Assembly (NCBI GenBank): GCA_964017065.1
Contig: OZ024790.1
Span: forward strand, 12,646,703-12,710,702
DNA length: 64,000 nucleotides
Direction: 5' to 3'
DNA from: Haliclona indistincta
Lineage: Eukaryota > Porifera > Demospongiae > Haplosclerida > Chalinidae
How positions within the stretch are numbered: position 1 is the stretch's first letter; each line of letters starts with the position of its first letter. Made by a program: the position numbers and the translations under genes. Shown here piece by piece: positions 47,901 through 61,600 of the stretch. A model generated the notes under the pieces. That model worked only from the letters and a program-made list of their open reading frames with translations. It did not search any database and was not told the origin of the DNA.

Positions 47901-50900
47901 GACACGCTGTCTGGCTGCCTCGTTTATGACTTGTGTCTCAGTGCTACCAACTTGCTGAGCTACAAGCCAGTGATGGTTGGACGTACCAGTAGTTGCACCA
48001 TTGACTACAACACTAAAGCTACTAATGTCTGAAACTATTTTCAAGACATTGTATGGAGACTCACTAATAAAGATTGCACGAACGTTGTCTATAAAACTTC
48101 TTTGGGCCTCCGAGGTTAGAATCACTTCAAAAACTTGTTCCTCTTGGAAACCATCATGCAAACATGAGAGGCTAACTTGTTTTACAGAGTTAAGAAAGAG
48201 AAGGAGATACTTAGCTTCATCTCTGAGTATTGCTATCAAGGGTAGGAGCGCTTGTGGATCATAGCATGAATTAGATAACTTAGATCCACATTTTCGAAGA
48301 GGCAGACGGAACAAAGTTGCTGGAAAAGTTTTCAACCCACTCCTAAATCCACAAATTCCATTCAAGGAATCGAGTACATCAGCATTTCGATGAAGATTAG
48401 TCAAGTTGAATCTTTTTCCAGGATTTCCTTTCCATATACGTTCTTGTGGGTCAAGATACGCACAGTATTGACCACTAACTATCATCGGTAAATCTGAAAG
48501 ACAAATGATGACAGATAGGGCACAATATATATTTTATACAATAGCATAAAAAGTAATCAAAATGCACTAGTGTAAAGTAATTGATTAATAATCAACCATC
48601 GTATATAATCGGATGCTATATTTTTCAGACTATAATAATCAAATGGCGCACAAATCCAGCCTATAAACAAGAGACAATAATATGTACGAGACAGAATAGC
48701 TAGTACACATCGTGTGTACTTTGTCAGACATGATTTCGGATGTGCAGACCACATGTGAGTTGTACTGGGATACATGTAACCCAACATGCTTATGTGCATG
48801 AGAGATTCGGCACACCCATTACCAAGATCTTACCTGTCACTCACTATAATTAATAATTATACTAAGTTCTACTGTCTGCATACTTCATATAGTCTGTCGG
48901 TCGAAACATTTGGAAAAACAAAAGTTATCTACTAACGTATTATGAAAATTATAGTCTTCATTTGTGCTACTTAAGTAGTTCCAAAGACTGTAGCAACTGT
49001 GGTAGAATAATCATTCTTCATACTAGTTGTCGAGCAGTAGTTATGGCTTGTGATGAAGAAATTTCGAAGGGATTTTATTTTCGACGATAAGACCAACCTT
49101 GATAATCATTAGTAAGTGTAAAAAAAAATTTAAACGGTATAGAACGGACACGTGTTGTTACTGAGTTAGCTACACACTACACAGCCTATACTGCTATCTA
49201 GTTATATCATAACTTTCCAGTGAAATGCGGCTTGAACTGGCGAGCTGCCAGATCCTTCATGAACTATGTATCAGCAAATATTCCGATTGTCAACTACCAT
49301 CGCTGCTGTAGTATAGCCATTAACGGCATTTTTGTCGCATTTCTCTGCAGTAGCTTCCAAGAAGTCTTTTAAACATGATACCAATGACTTGTCGAAGAGC
49401 TTACTGATACTACGTGACTACTTACTGCCATTTTCGCATGAGAAACAAAATTTTCAACGTGTTCAATCTTCAAGAGGATAACCACCCTCAAAATTAAATC
49501 CCTTGAAATTTTAACACTCAAAATAATTTCTCATTTGAAAATTTCTGCGTCTATACAGAGGATATCAACCTTGTGAAGCACTCGAGTAACTCCATGTCGC
49601 AGATGCCTATGCTGTATAAAACTTATTGAATGTCCGTTATCAAGTTATAATGCTCATGAAAATACAGAGATCAGAGCTGGTACAAGCTAGGCTGTGATTA
49701 TGCCCATAAAGTAACATTAATTATGTATATTTACTGCCAATAATTTATGTGGGCATGGCATGAATTTAATGGAATAGCTGATTTCATTTTAAAATCATTT
49801 ATGCAGCACATGTAGCATAGTTGATCACAACCACTTAGGGATTGCATTCATAGACAAAATCATACGCGTTTGCTATATAAGTGGTTGATTTTGTTTACGC
49901 AAGTTTACGCATCATCAAGCTATAATTGGCTATAGCATAGTTGATGTATCATAGTTGATGCTGTAAAGGCTTAATTGTTGGTAGAACAAACTGCTCTATT
50001 GAGACCCAATCACAATAACACATACAAGTGCACTGATGTATAGCAAACGCGTTTGATTTTGTCTATGGATGTAATCCCAAAGTGGTCACTGGCTTTCTTG
50101 AGCAAGAGTCTGAATATGAAGCTAATACAAGCCCATACACATGTCTCTGAATGCATCTATTGTCTTACCAGTGATGTGATAGACTGAATTAAATCCGATG
50201 CCAAACTTCCCCACTTTGAATGGATCATCAGCTTTTCCACTTTGCTGCAGATTCTTGATACCCTCCCAGTCATTCTCAGTGAAGACAGCATCATTGTATG
50301 CAAGAAGAGCTGGTCCATGATAGTGTTTGAGAAGATGCTGAGAGTGAGGCTCCACAAGGCGAGATGAGAGAGTGGGGAGGTTACGATGGTCTAGAATGAA
50401 CTTGACTTCTGTTGCTCCAGCATCATCTGCATTCTGTATCATCTCCTGTACAGTAGTATTGGTACGGATAAATGTTGCTGGGAAAGTGCTCATACAGAAA
50501 TGCATGTAGTACTAAACATCAAGGCATGTTTGCTTGAAACAGCGCAGTAGCACCGGTGAAACACAAAGAATGATCAGCAATCCCAGCATCAATGCACATC
50601 CCAGCATGGTTATTGCTTTGTGTATTCACAATAATTCCCTCATGAGCATATTCTAATTATAAGCTGTACATCTTGTCAGTACTAACTCATGCACTATAAT
50701 TAAAGAAATTAAAAAGATTTCTATCGAAATCAAAAGGATGTAGGGTTGTGAAATCTACCACTGGTTCACAATGTAAACTAACAAGGAACAAGCATGCATG
50801 GAATGGTAACACGATTGACTTGCTAACAGACCATAGATCCCTACATCAGTGGCTGTGCACAAGCTGAATGCACGTCAGGTGTTAGCAGTCAACAGCAACT

Positions 50901-52416
50901 AGGTCAACCACAGCAGCCACTGATGTAGGGATCTATGGTCTGTTAGCAAGTCAATCGTGTTACCATTCCATGCATGCTTGTTCCTTGTTAGTTTACATTG
51001 TGAACCAGTGGTAGATTTCACAACCCTACATCCTTTTGATTTCGATAGAAATCTTTTTAATTTCTTGTTTGTGTCCTTTTTACTTTTTAGTGAAGTGCAG
51101 TTCAATATCATGAACGTACTGAGCCGTCTTTGTTTCCACCATTGATTTAGTTTTCCTGTTGTTGATGGCTTTTCTTTATTATTAACAATTTTAAACTTGT
51201 ACATGTAGCTAAAAATAATAATTGTTATGCTGTACATAATTATCAGCACACCTACGCATACATGCATGCATATGAAGTGCATACGAGCCCCGCCCACACT
51301 AGTTTGTAGATCTGTACGGCGGTTATAATTATCTGGCAAGCGCAGAATGGTGATCAGACGACCTTACCGTTGAAGACTCCAGACAGATATGTCTTCTCCG
51401 TGATCCATACGGCGCGGAGATACTCAAAGTAGTGCTTGGTCACGTGCGCTAACCACTGCTTGGTCACGTGCGCATTGCGCAATCACAATAATGGCGTCTA
51501 ACACTTAGCTGACAATGGATCACGATCGAGAACTCGCGGAATGTATATCGCCGTTTCGCTAAAAACAAAGTTCAAAAGGCACCTGCCAGGAGAATTTCAC
51601 GACTGTTCGTGGGTGTTTTGGTCTCGGCACTGCTCGCGTAAAGGCGCTAGGCGCGCTGAAGAAAGAAAGAAAGAAGAAGAAGAAAACGAAGATGACGAAA
51701 CTCGATTTTCACCGTTTCTAGGTTCGTCACTTTAGTAACAGTGTAGAGCGCTCTCCTTGCTACTGTAAGATGGGGCAACGCCAGATAGCAGATCTAAGTG
51801 TCCTTGGACGTATGCAATTCACCACCTGGCGAAATATCAGCGTTTGAACGCTAATACATTGTATGTAGCCGCCATCTTGTTTTCTCGTTCAACCCTACAT
51901 AGGGAGACACTACCGTGTCTCCCTAATAGTGTGCAGGCTATGATATAACGATTGTCTCACGCTAAACCTCCTATTTATTGCAGTATAATGAATACGACTA
52001 TGATTTTTTAATAACAGCTTCTTCATATCTGGTTAGCCTAGATAAGCCTATGCGCTAAATAAACAACTGGCTATACTAATGTATAGTGTGTATATAGGCT
52101 TTTAGTACGGCACGGTACGCTATATGTGCCATATATGGACAATGTGTAGACAACATACTTCTTGATGTAAGAAATCCTTATGGGCGCTGTGATTAAGAAC
52201 TAGTCACTATACATCCAAAGGAACTTACCAGCAGCTGTATAGACTAATGAGATAACTTGACGAACTACCGAGAAACATTGTGCATGCACGCCACGTGTAT
52301 ACCAGTTATATTCAAACCTTGAATATCTGACCGTCGGGATATTTATCCAGAATTCCCTTGATGGTGACGGACAGAGGAGGACGTATTTGTCCGAAATCTT
52401 CGCCTTTGACAGCCAT
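38946..52416 (-). CDS. Sacsin-like HSP90-ATPase / J / HEPN protein, three exons
   Basis: Exon 1 (52318-52416) encodes the 33-residue start with FGQIRPPLS and KYPDGQIFK. Exon 2 (50169-50445, after CTGTACAG) encodes EMIQNADDAGATE, GPALLAYNDAVFTENDW and GKFGIGFNSVYHIT, the ATP-binding motifs of an HSP90-type fold. Exon 3 (38946 to about 48497) continues DLPMIVSGQY for 3,182 residues. It holds the rest of repeat 1, a second ATPase repeat (KELIQNADDA near 44780), a J domain with YHPDK near 39632, a basic linker and a C-terminal HEPN domain (WLRQAEADC to the end at TAG). The total is about 3,300 residues with two ATPase repeats, against three in vertebrate sacsin. A giant last exon is also typical of sacsin. 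The role as an Hsp70 co-chaperone is inferred. It is tail-to-tail with CFAP57 (217 bp apart). Confidence 0.85.
49831..50085. mobile_element. MITE of about 255 bp with near 48-bp inverted ends
   Basis: The left end CCACTTAGGGATTGCATTC and the right end are inverse copies through GACAAAATCA and ACGCGTTTGCTATA. It lies in intron 2 (48498-50168) of the sacsin-like gene. The rest of that intron (48498-49830) shows no gene or clear repeat. Confidence 0.7.
50703..51066. mobile_element. Near-perfect long palindrome, 153-bp arms
   Basis: The arms 50703-50855 and 50914-51066 are inverse copies with very few mismatches around a 58-bp centre. It lies in intron 1 of the sacsin-like gene. Each arm carries TGTAGGGTTG near its outer side and CCCTACATCAGTGGC at its inner side, motifs shared with the palindrome in the CFAP57 intron. 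Reading frames inside it are not genes. Confidence 0.85.
51480..51905. repeat. Interspersed repeat family, copy 3
   Basis: It has the purine core (AAGAAAGAAAGAAGAAG near 51665), GCCGCCATCTTG near 51870 and the right end CAACCCTACA (to 51899), followed directly by a perfect hairpin with stem TAGGGAGACAC and loop TACC. It lies in intron 1 of the sacsin-like gene. The left boundary is approximate. Confidence 0.6.
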
Positions 52417-52682
52417 AACAACGGTAGGAAGGCAACAGATATACAACACTATATCATGTCCTATAGTGTATAGCTATTAGGCAAATCCACATGCAGTTAA
52501 CGCGTGTGCGGGGTTGATTCGTCTGGGAACCTGACCGGAGTCGAGTTGCTTTTGTACACATCAACAATAGTATAATGTACATGTACATGATTACAAATCA
52601 ATCAGGTGTATCATAATCAACTGCAATACAATGTCACAGAAAATAACTAATAGTTTAACAAAAATAATTATACGTTATCAAT

Positions 52683-55600
52683 TCAAAACACATTCCTGAT
52701 AATATTAATGACTTTTTCTGCATCTCTTGCCATTTCATCAGCTTCATCAGCAGTGTACACGTCCACAGGAGCTCTTGGCTCAGCATGACGATTTGGATAC
52801 CGTGTGTCTAAGTATTCTTTCTCCATTTTGCTTGCGATAGAGTGTAAAGAGCCATAATCGCTCACTTGAGTCCACATTGCATCAGCAGGACCACAAAGAG
52901 AATGGTGATGTAAGTATGAAGGATTGATCCCTACAAGTCTGTACATACCAGCTTTGAGTGACTTCTCAACAACTTGATGAGCCATAAAGCAAATGTTACA
53001 AGCTAATTGAGGTACATTATGAACTTTATTCAACATAACTCGCATAGCAAGGCAGTCAGCTTCAGCTTGTCTCAGCCATCGTCTTGCCTCTACATGATCA
53101 GGTTTTGGTCGATAGAAAGAATACCCTCCACCACCACCTCCTCCTCCTCCACCTCTCCATCTATAGACGCCATCATCCCAGGAAGAGTACCAGCTCCACC
53201 ATTTTGAATGGGGAGGAAGACCTTCAGTCATTTCTCCTGGATCTTCCAATTCAAGACCATTCTCCAACCTATCAATTTGTCTCTTTAGAAACTTCCAAGC
53301 TTCCTCGTACAAGATCTTTTCTGATTCAGCAGCTTTGTCGGGATGATATTTGAAGTAAAGTCGCCTGATAGCTCTTCTGCGGTCATTGTCTGATAGTTGC
53401 CAGACTTCTCTCAAGTCTCGACATATATCTCTCTTGAGCTGTAGTATCTTCTGACTGCAAGCTGCATTGTTCATAGCCACTGCAGTGGAATCAACATCAT
53501 AGTGAACCATTTCTTTGCCTTCATCCTCTTCAGACCTCTCGTAATTTTCGATAATTTTGTACAAATCAAGAGCAGACACTACTTTGCCATCTGGTTCTCT
53601 ATCACTCACTAAGATCTTATATCTTCTTTTAAAATTACTGACAGGGCTGCCACAGTCACTCAGCTGGTCAGGAACACGATTCAACACAATCGCAAAAACA
53701 AACCAACCATCTTGAATTTCATATCCCACCCATTCCTGAGGGCGGAATATGTTGTTGATGTCTTGATCAAGTAGAGCTAAAAGACGTGGAGGAATGTCAC
53801 GTCCCAGCTTGGGTTCCGTAGAACTGTCTTCCTGCTCGTCAAAATTCAACTCCACCGAAAGGTCTTCAATGAGCACTTGAAGATCATCCCTGTTTTTAAC
53901 CTTTAAGCATTCTGCTAGACATTCATAATATTTGAAAAATGCTGTTAACTCCTTTTCTTCGTGTTTCGCAACCTGAATACACAAATGTTGCGAAAAATCG
54001 TTCCAAAAACTTTTACTAGATTCTCTACTTCTTTCCACAGTGTTCAAATAAAGAATAAAGGAACCATTGGTGTTTCTTGTAAGAATAAATGGGACGATAG
54101 TTGATCCAAGTGAAATAGGTGGTTCGACCAAAGTCAAACACACATTCGCCTTTAGATCTCGGACTAACTTAACTTCCAAAGTCTTCAACGCTTCACCAAT
54201 TTTCTCAACAAATAACTCAATGTTCTTCTCTTCAGCGTTGTGGCTTTGAAGTAACAGCAAACGAAGAACTGTTTTTATCGGATTGTGAAAACTTTTCATT
54301 CTTTTTATTTGCTCAAATAATGGTGTCTGTTCATCGGTTGCCATAGTTTCATTGACTATGCTTTCTTCACATGAGAGGACCAGTCTATGTGGTCTTACAG
54401 CTTCTGGTAGATCAAGAAGATTCTTGTCTTGCAATGTTGGCCAGTTTCGCTGGTAACTAGGGCCTTGTGGGAGACGAAAAATGTTGTAATCTGTTTTTGA
54501 AAAATCCAGTTGGTCAAGCTGGTATCTCTTTGAGTCCTTAACAATAATCTTTGTTGACAGCATCAGCGTGCCTTGTTGACATGGCAAGTAAAGTTTAGTA
54601 AGAATTGAGTTTAGTTCATCAGAACCACTAGAAGAGCAAAGATGAAGTAGCTTCAATACAGCAGATCTTACAGCAAGCTGTCGGTTAGCGTGAAGTGGGT
54701 TACCACTAGTTTGGTCATGTATCACCTGCAGCATGTACTGAAGGTGCTTGATCTCGATAATAGCTGTCACTCCAACCTCGGCAAGTAACTTGCTCAAACT
54801 GTTCATCGAAGATGGTAGAACACTGATGTACGGCTGAAAACACTGCTCACTATCAGGGATATGATTCACAACTTGAAGAGAGTTAACAAGTACAGGTTTG
54901 GAAACAGTATCTTCACTCTCTGCATCGACAGGGATACAGGCAACCATTTCCAGTTTCTTCAACATTTCAGTATCGTCCTTAAGGGCACTGAGGTTTTCAG
55001 ACACGACTTGAACTATTCCATCTCTCTGAGAACCACTAGATTGCTGTTGTGAGTATTCTGGTTTGTGTTTGACGAAGAGTTGGAAGTTAGCCAGACCAGT
55101 AGTTGATATGTTAATGATATTCTTGTACACATCCTCAACACAAGGCTCTGTGATCAATCCAAGCATTGCTAGGAATTCATGGTATTTCCTACTAGTTGCT
55201 GTATCAAGTGTTAGCTGAACTGTATTGTAGTAAGGTACATTGACTACAGGCATGACAGTCCACACTAGTCTGGCACACGATGAGACAGCAGCTCCTCTCA
55301 GAGTGGTGAGCTGGAGGGAGCGATTGCTGGGAGAGCACAGTGCCTTGATCCAGCTGAGCCTGTCCAATGGGTCGGGTATCACAAAGTGAATATTTCCGAT
55401 TTCTTCAAGTAGCGATGCATTGTCACGCCATTTTACAGCTTTTTTAGAAAATAGATACTTCAGCAGTTCATAAGATGCTTTATACAACTCGGGGTGCTTG
55501 TCATTGGCAACAGTGTCACAAAACTCAAGGAATTCTTCACTTTCTAATTCAGTTTTCAACCCTAGCTCTGTGAAAAAATCCAGCCATGAACCACCTCTAT

Positions 55601-58600
55601 ACTCTTCACTGGGAAATTTAAAATTATCTTCGAACAATTGGAACACTGGCACCCTTGGGTCACTAAACTGAGAAATCGGCAGCAGACAATCTGTTTTTGA
55701 ATCAAAAAGGCACTTCAGCTGTCTCAAGTCAGATAAAAACACAGTGCTGCGTTCATAAGCAGTATTATAACATCTGTATCTAGATACTTCATGCTTTGCA
55801 TCAGAGAACAGATTGTCTCGAATGTACATCAAATGCTGTTGCCTCTCATCTGAATCAAGCAAATGAAAAGATTTGAATACCAGCATTGTGTACACCTCCA
55901 TGGAATGAAGAACACTTCCACCTAAGACAGAAATACTGGCGCACAACTTTCTCCATGCTCCATCTTGTTCAAGAAATACAACAGAGCCTGAATCAGCCCA
56001 CTTGTCATAACCAGCTTGGCAGAAATCTGTCGGCCATATATACACACTTTTGTCTTGAATAGAAATGTGCTTTCCATTCGTTGCTTTAAAGAGCGGAAGA
56101 GACATAATGTGCCTTAGACTAGTACTATTAAAATACGTTCTGAAGTGAATTTTGCTGAAATAATCGAACAAGGTATCAATGTTACTGTCTGGATCCGGCA
56201 GCTGATCTAGTACTTTCTCTGAGTGATGAAAGTAGTTCAACGATTCTAATACTTGAAAAGGAATATTCATTCTAGCACAATAGTTTTCAACTACATTCTT
56301 GACATCACTGTTAGCTGCAGCATTGCGAGGTTGACTGCAAAAGCAGTAATCAAGTACGGGCATCTTCAATTGATTCAAAAGCTCAAAAGCTGCTTCACAT
56401 TCTGATCTTGAAACAGAATAGTAAGCCCACTCAGACTGTTCACGAGGTGGTACAAGAGGAAGATGTGATGATTCTGTAGAGTAAAGGTATCCAGATCTAC
56501 TAGGAAGAAGAGCAAATGTTTCTAAAATATTTTGTCGATGATTCTTAAAAACATCATCATTACAAAGACACTTCCAAATATCTTTCAGTTTGTCAACATG
56601 GATCAAAGCACCATTACTGTTGTCAACCATTGGTTGGCACAGCTGGGGAGATAAATCAGACTGCATGACTTTTAAAACTTCTCCGTATTTCATTTCCTCT
56701 GCGAAATAGTCTGACGGTAGGCATACCAGCAGTATGTCAGGGTGAAGAAATTTACTAGAAGAAGTTGGAAATAGGAAATAGTACTCACTGGATAAGATTT
56801 TGTTGTCTTCGTCAAATAATCGCAAGTGGATATCCGCAGTTAGTAGTAGTTGGTGACCAAAAGGAGAGTCAGGATACTGAGGTGTGTGATAACCATTTTC
56901 TGGAGCAGAAACATATCGAGTGAATGCAACAAATGCATTTACTGACACAAATCGAGTTTGAGACACATGACAAACAGGCCCTTGAACAATTCGCTCATGA
57001 AACGTGTTGTAGAAGTTGAACACATTCTCAGGAGTGGCTTCAGGCGGAGCATTCTCGAAATGTGCTCTAATGTGGTGCGGTGCACAGGTGATTGTCATGC
57101 CGATTTTAACCAATAGTTCTTTCAATGATGCAGGAGTGATATTACCTCTTTTGCAAGGGTCAGGGATAAAATAAGCTTGGTAATAAGGTGTTGCTCTGTC
57201 ACAAGGACTGCACCATCTGACAGTACCCTCGCCAGGATGATTTAAAACTTTATCAATCGAGGCTAACACTGGTGAGTTGTCATTCTCTAGCTTTTTGAAA
57301 ACTGCCTTAGCTAACACCTTCCATTGCCCCTCTGGAATGTTTCTTTTAGTTGATAGCACAGGGACACGAATTTCACTGGTAAACAATTCATCTTCACTTG
57401 GAAATACATAGTATGGAAATGTCTGATAATACTTGTCCAAGGCAGCCTCTAGAGCTCTAGTTTCAATCTGTAATGAATCAACATACCATTTTTGAACAAC
57501 AACTAAGAATTGTGCATAAGACGATGAAATTGCTTGTATGAGGTTATCATTCCACGATCTCTTTTTGTCACATTCGTCAGAATTCCAAAGAGACCGTCGA
57601 CTGTTGTTCAAGACAAACTGTCCGTTGACATGAACTGGTAGATTAGTTGAAGGGATAGGTAGAGGAAGAAAGCAAAACACTTTTCCTTTGAAAGGAGTCC
57701 TAGTTGGTCTGGTAGTTGAGAGCAGAGCAGCTATTCCATGCTTGGGAACCGTCTGTTTTATAAAGCTCCATTGCTGCTTGTAATTCTTGATGTCTCCTAC
57801 TCCTTGCTGAACGAGCCATTTCTCTTCAGTTACATCTTGTCTTTGCTCATCTAAGATAACAAGAGGATATATTATCAACCTTGGATTTGACGTTAGACTA
57901 AAGAGCTTAGAACTCTTGCAGAAATCATGTCTGTCTTTCAGGTGTGAGTCGTCAATACGAACTTCAAATTTAGATACACAGTGGATATTTGATTCATCAG
58001 AGATAACAAAATATTGAAACTGTGTGAGATGATTGAGAAAGAGCAAAGAGTCTTTAACTTGAGGCACCCAACTGCTGAGACAAGTTTCCAGTCTGACAGG
58101 TGACAATGGCTTCTTAGCTTCTTTCACTTCCTCCTCAACAAGTTCAGACTGTTTCAATAGTTTATCAGTATGTCTGAGAGGGAACCTGAACAATGAGCCA
58201 CCTTTTAGCTCACTGGGTAGCCCAGGCAGTGGATCTCTCAGGTAAGCACCCTTGAGATCTGAAAATGCATCCCAGAATTTTTTATCAAGCTTGTCAAACC
58301 GTCGACCAGGTGCAATAATGGTAGCTCTTGGAGCATAGCGACAGTGAGGATCAAGTATACAGAGAGTTTTACCACCAGTGATAAAGCTGGGACAATCTGT
58401 TATATGGTAGACCACATTAAAACCAATACCAAACTGACCAATGGACTCAGAGTCATCTCGTTTGGATCCTAGACCAAGCCGTTGGATTCCTTTCAAGTCA
58501 TTCTCTGTAAACTCTGTATCATTCCAAACGAGTAGTGCTGGTCCCTGCAAATCTGTCCAATGATCTGACAACACCTTCTCATGACCGTGAGTACGCTTGT

Positions 58601-61600
58601 CTAGCATAACACACATCTTGGTAGCCTTAGCATCATCAGCATTCTGGATCAGTTCTTTTAGAAAAGTAGCGTCTAGCGGATAATCATGAAGGATGTTTTT
58701 AATCCGATCAGTCAACTCTTCTCTTTGCCCAAAAGAAGATTCGAATTCGTCATCAGCAAGGCTGACATAAGCTTCTAGAAATCGATTACGAATTGGCTTT
58801 ACACCAAGTGCTAGAGCTGTTTCCCTAAGTACCTTGCGATGAACAAATACACATTCTGCATCAGGGCTGCACCACGGAGCATCGTTGTATGATAGCTCAC
58901 TTGCTTTATGAAGCCTGTAACTGTCATCAGGTAGAAACACATCTCTTGTATCAATTTCAATAGCATGCTTATTGAGTCCAAACAATATTTCATCAATCAC
59001 AGTGTCATATGGCAAGGCACTACTGCTGTAGTCGAGGTACATACTCTTCAAAGCATTGAGTAGGTCAGTTGTTTCAAACACATCTCTAATCTTCAAAGCT
59101 TCGGTAAGATTCACCAGAATTTTTACACTATTGGGCAAAGAATATAAATACGGTCCATTAACAGTCCACTTCTCTGCCACCAATGATGGCACTACAAATG
59201 ATTCTCCAGTGAAGATGAAAGGAAATTCACTAACTCCAGTCTGCTTTAAAATAGACTCCAAACAAGAATTGAGGCACGCAAATTTGTCTTCCTTTCCATG
59301 AAGCTCACTATCTAAAAATGTATACACAGCTTGACAAGTTTTTCTGACCCAGTCGTGACTATACAGCTCTTCTGTACTGTCAGTATACAATTGAATTACA
59401 CTATGAAAGTGTCTAAGAACAGAAGCCAATTTTGGCTTTCTGTGCAAGCCCAATAATTCCTGCACTCTTGTTTCATCAAGACAGCAATAGTCACCAATAA
59501 CTAGCAGAGCACGGTCTATAATGGCAGATTGTGATCCCACTAAGCACGGCATGTTGCTCTTGAGGCTATGACTGTGAGCTTTTTCCTTATGATATACTAG
59601 TTTAGATCCACAAAGCAAACGGTGACTGTCACCATGCCATGGAAATGGATAAGCTTCAGGAATTGGTAAAACTGGGAGAAATTCAATATTGGCCAATAAC
59701 CTGGCTTCATCAGGCACGTAAAATCGACTATATTTAGTGGTCTTGTTAGCTGAAATATTCCTATGGATGCAGTCGAGTATTTGCTGTATTCTCTTAACAG
59801 CCTTGTTTCTATCAGCCTTGTGCAATTCTTTTATTCCTTTGGCACAATCAACAAGCAGCTCCCATGGTAGACTCTCAGTAATTAAACCAAGGCTCATCAT
59901 ACCTCTGCAAGCAGCTGGATCATCACAAAATGATTGTATTGGAAATCTGCCATCTTCAGGATCAAAAAGAATGCAATGTTGAGGACTAGGGAAAACTAGA
60001 TGCCTTGCTTGCTTAAGTAAGCATCCATGAGGAGTACATGGTATACAATTTAACCATTGAAGTCTCTCCTTCAAAGGTGATTGAGCAGAATTGTCAATTT
60101 CAATTGAAAGAACTTGAAAAATGCGAAGAATTACAGCATTGCGAACTTCAATGTCACTTTCAAGAGAATTGATACCAGTAAAGAAGATCAATACAAACTC
60201 ATCTTGATCTATCATGCTCATTTGGATACCTTTGAATGCGTGCAGCTCAGACATGTACTGAGGTGGCAGATACACAACAGGTAACTGAAGGTAACGAACG
60301 GCACTATTGACACATTCAGAATGATGCGAGTCGACTGAAAGAAGATTTGGTTCAAGAAATTGACTATTGTCTAGTGTCAGCCAAGAGTCTATAGACTTGG
60401 AGTACAGAAGTGTTTCCTCACTAAGCACATCATAGACAGCAGCCACCAAATGATCCCATGCATTTTTGGATCTCAGCTCTTTCATGATCGGCCAAAGGGA
60501 GAAGAACTTGTAGTCATTTATAGTCGATGCTTGTGACAGGCGCACTAGTGATTTGAGGAGCTTCACATAGGCTTGAGCGATTGTGACTTTCATTAACTGC
60601 AGATTCCATTCCACCTCTTTTTCTCCTTTGATATTTGATGAGTCTGAAGTCCATATTCCTCTACGATTGTTGATGACACCAAAATTGGCACTAACATGTA
60701 CGGGCAATCCAGTCTGCACCAACAGTGGAAGAAAACAAAACACTTCACCTGGAACTTTACAAACAGTTGATTTGCTGTCATTGTCAATAACGTGACAGGC
60801 AACAGCTGCAGTAGAATATTTTCCAAGCTCAGCTCCACTACAAACGATACTCTGTGAATGCTCAGAGATTAACCATTTTTTTACACCATGCAAAGACCCA
60901 TTCTGATAAACTGCAATCGTCTTCCAAAAAGCACCAAGGTCAGTACATTCTTGATAACTTTGCAGTACAATGTGCTGAGTCACATTGTGTTCCTGGTCTC
61001 GTATTGTACTAAAAGTGATGCGCTTGACATTGTTCAAGAAAAGAAGCAATTTTGAACCTTCCTCTAGCAGACTCTCTTTCAATTCATCTACAGTTTCGTC
61101 ATCATATACAACACTACTAATCTGACTTGTAAACTTTCTGAATGGAAAGCGAAACATGGTGCCACTATATCGCGCAGAAGGTTGAAAATCAAACAAGTTG
61201 ATGTAGGGAGAAAGTTGTTGAGAGCGAGCAAGATGAGGTGACGTAAACTTGACTCTTTTTCCTGGCTTTGATCGATCCTGTACAGCTTCTGCAAGATGAT
61301 TCAGTGCTGGGTCAAAAATGTACAAATAGTCTCGGCTGACAAATGAAGGAACATCAGTGATATGGTAAACTGAACAAAATCCGAGACCAAACTTCCCAAT
61401 CTTGAGAGGGTCTTCTTTTGTGGCGCCAGCTAACTTGGTTATGTTAGCAAAGTCTTTATCAGTGAAGCTAGCATCGTTGTGAACCACAAGACCAGGACCA
61501 TGGGCTTGATCCATACGAGGGAAGAAAAGATTGTTCGTACTGTGGTGTCGTGCATCATAAAGGATATTTAACTCTGTTGCTCCAGCATCATCAGCATTTT

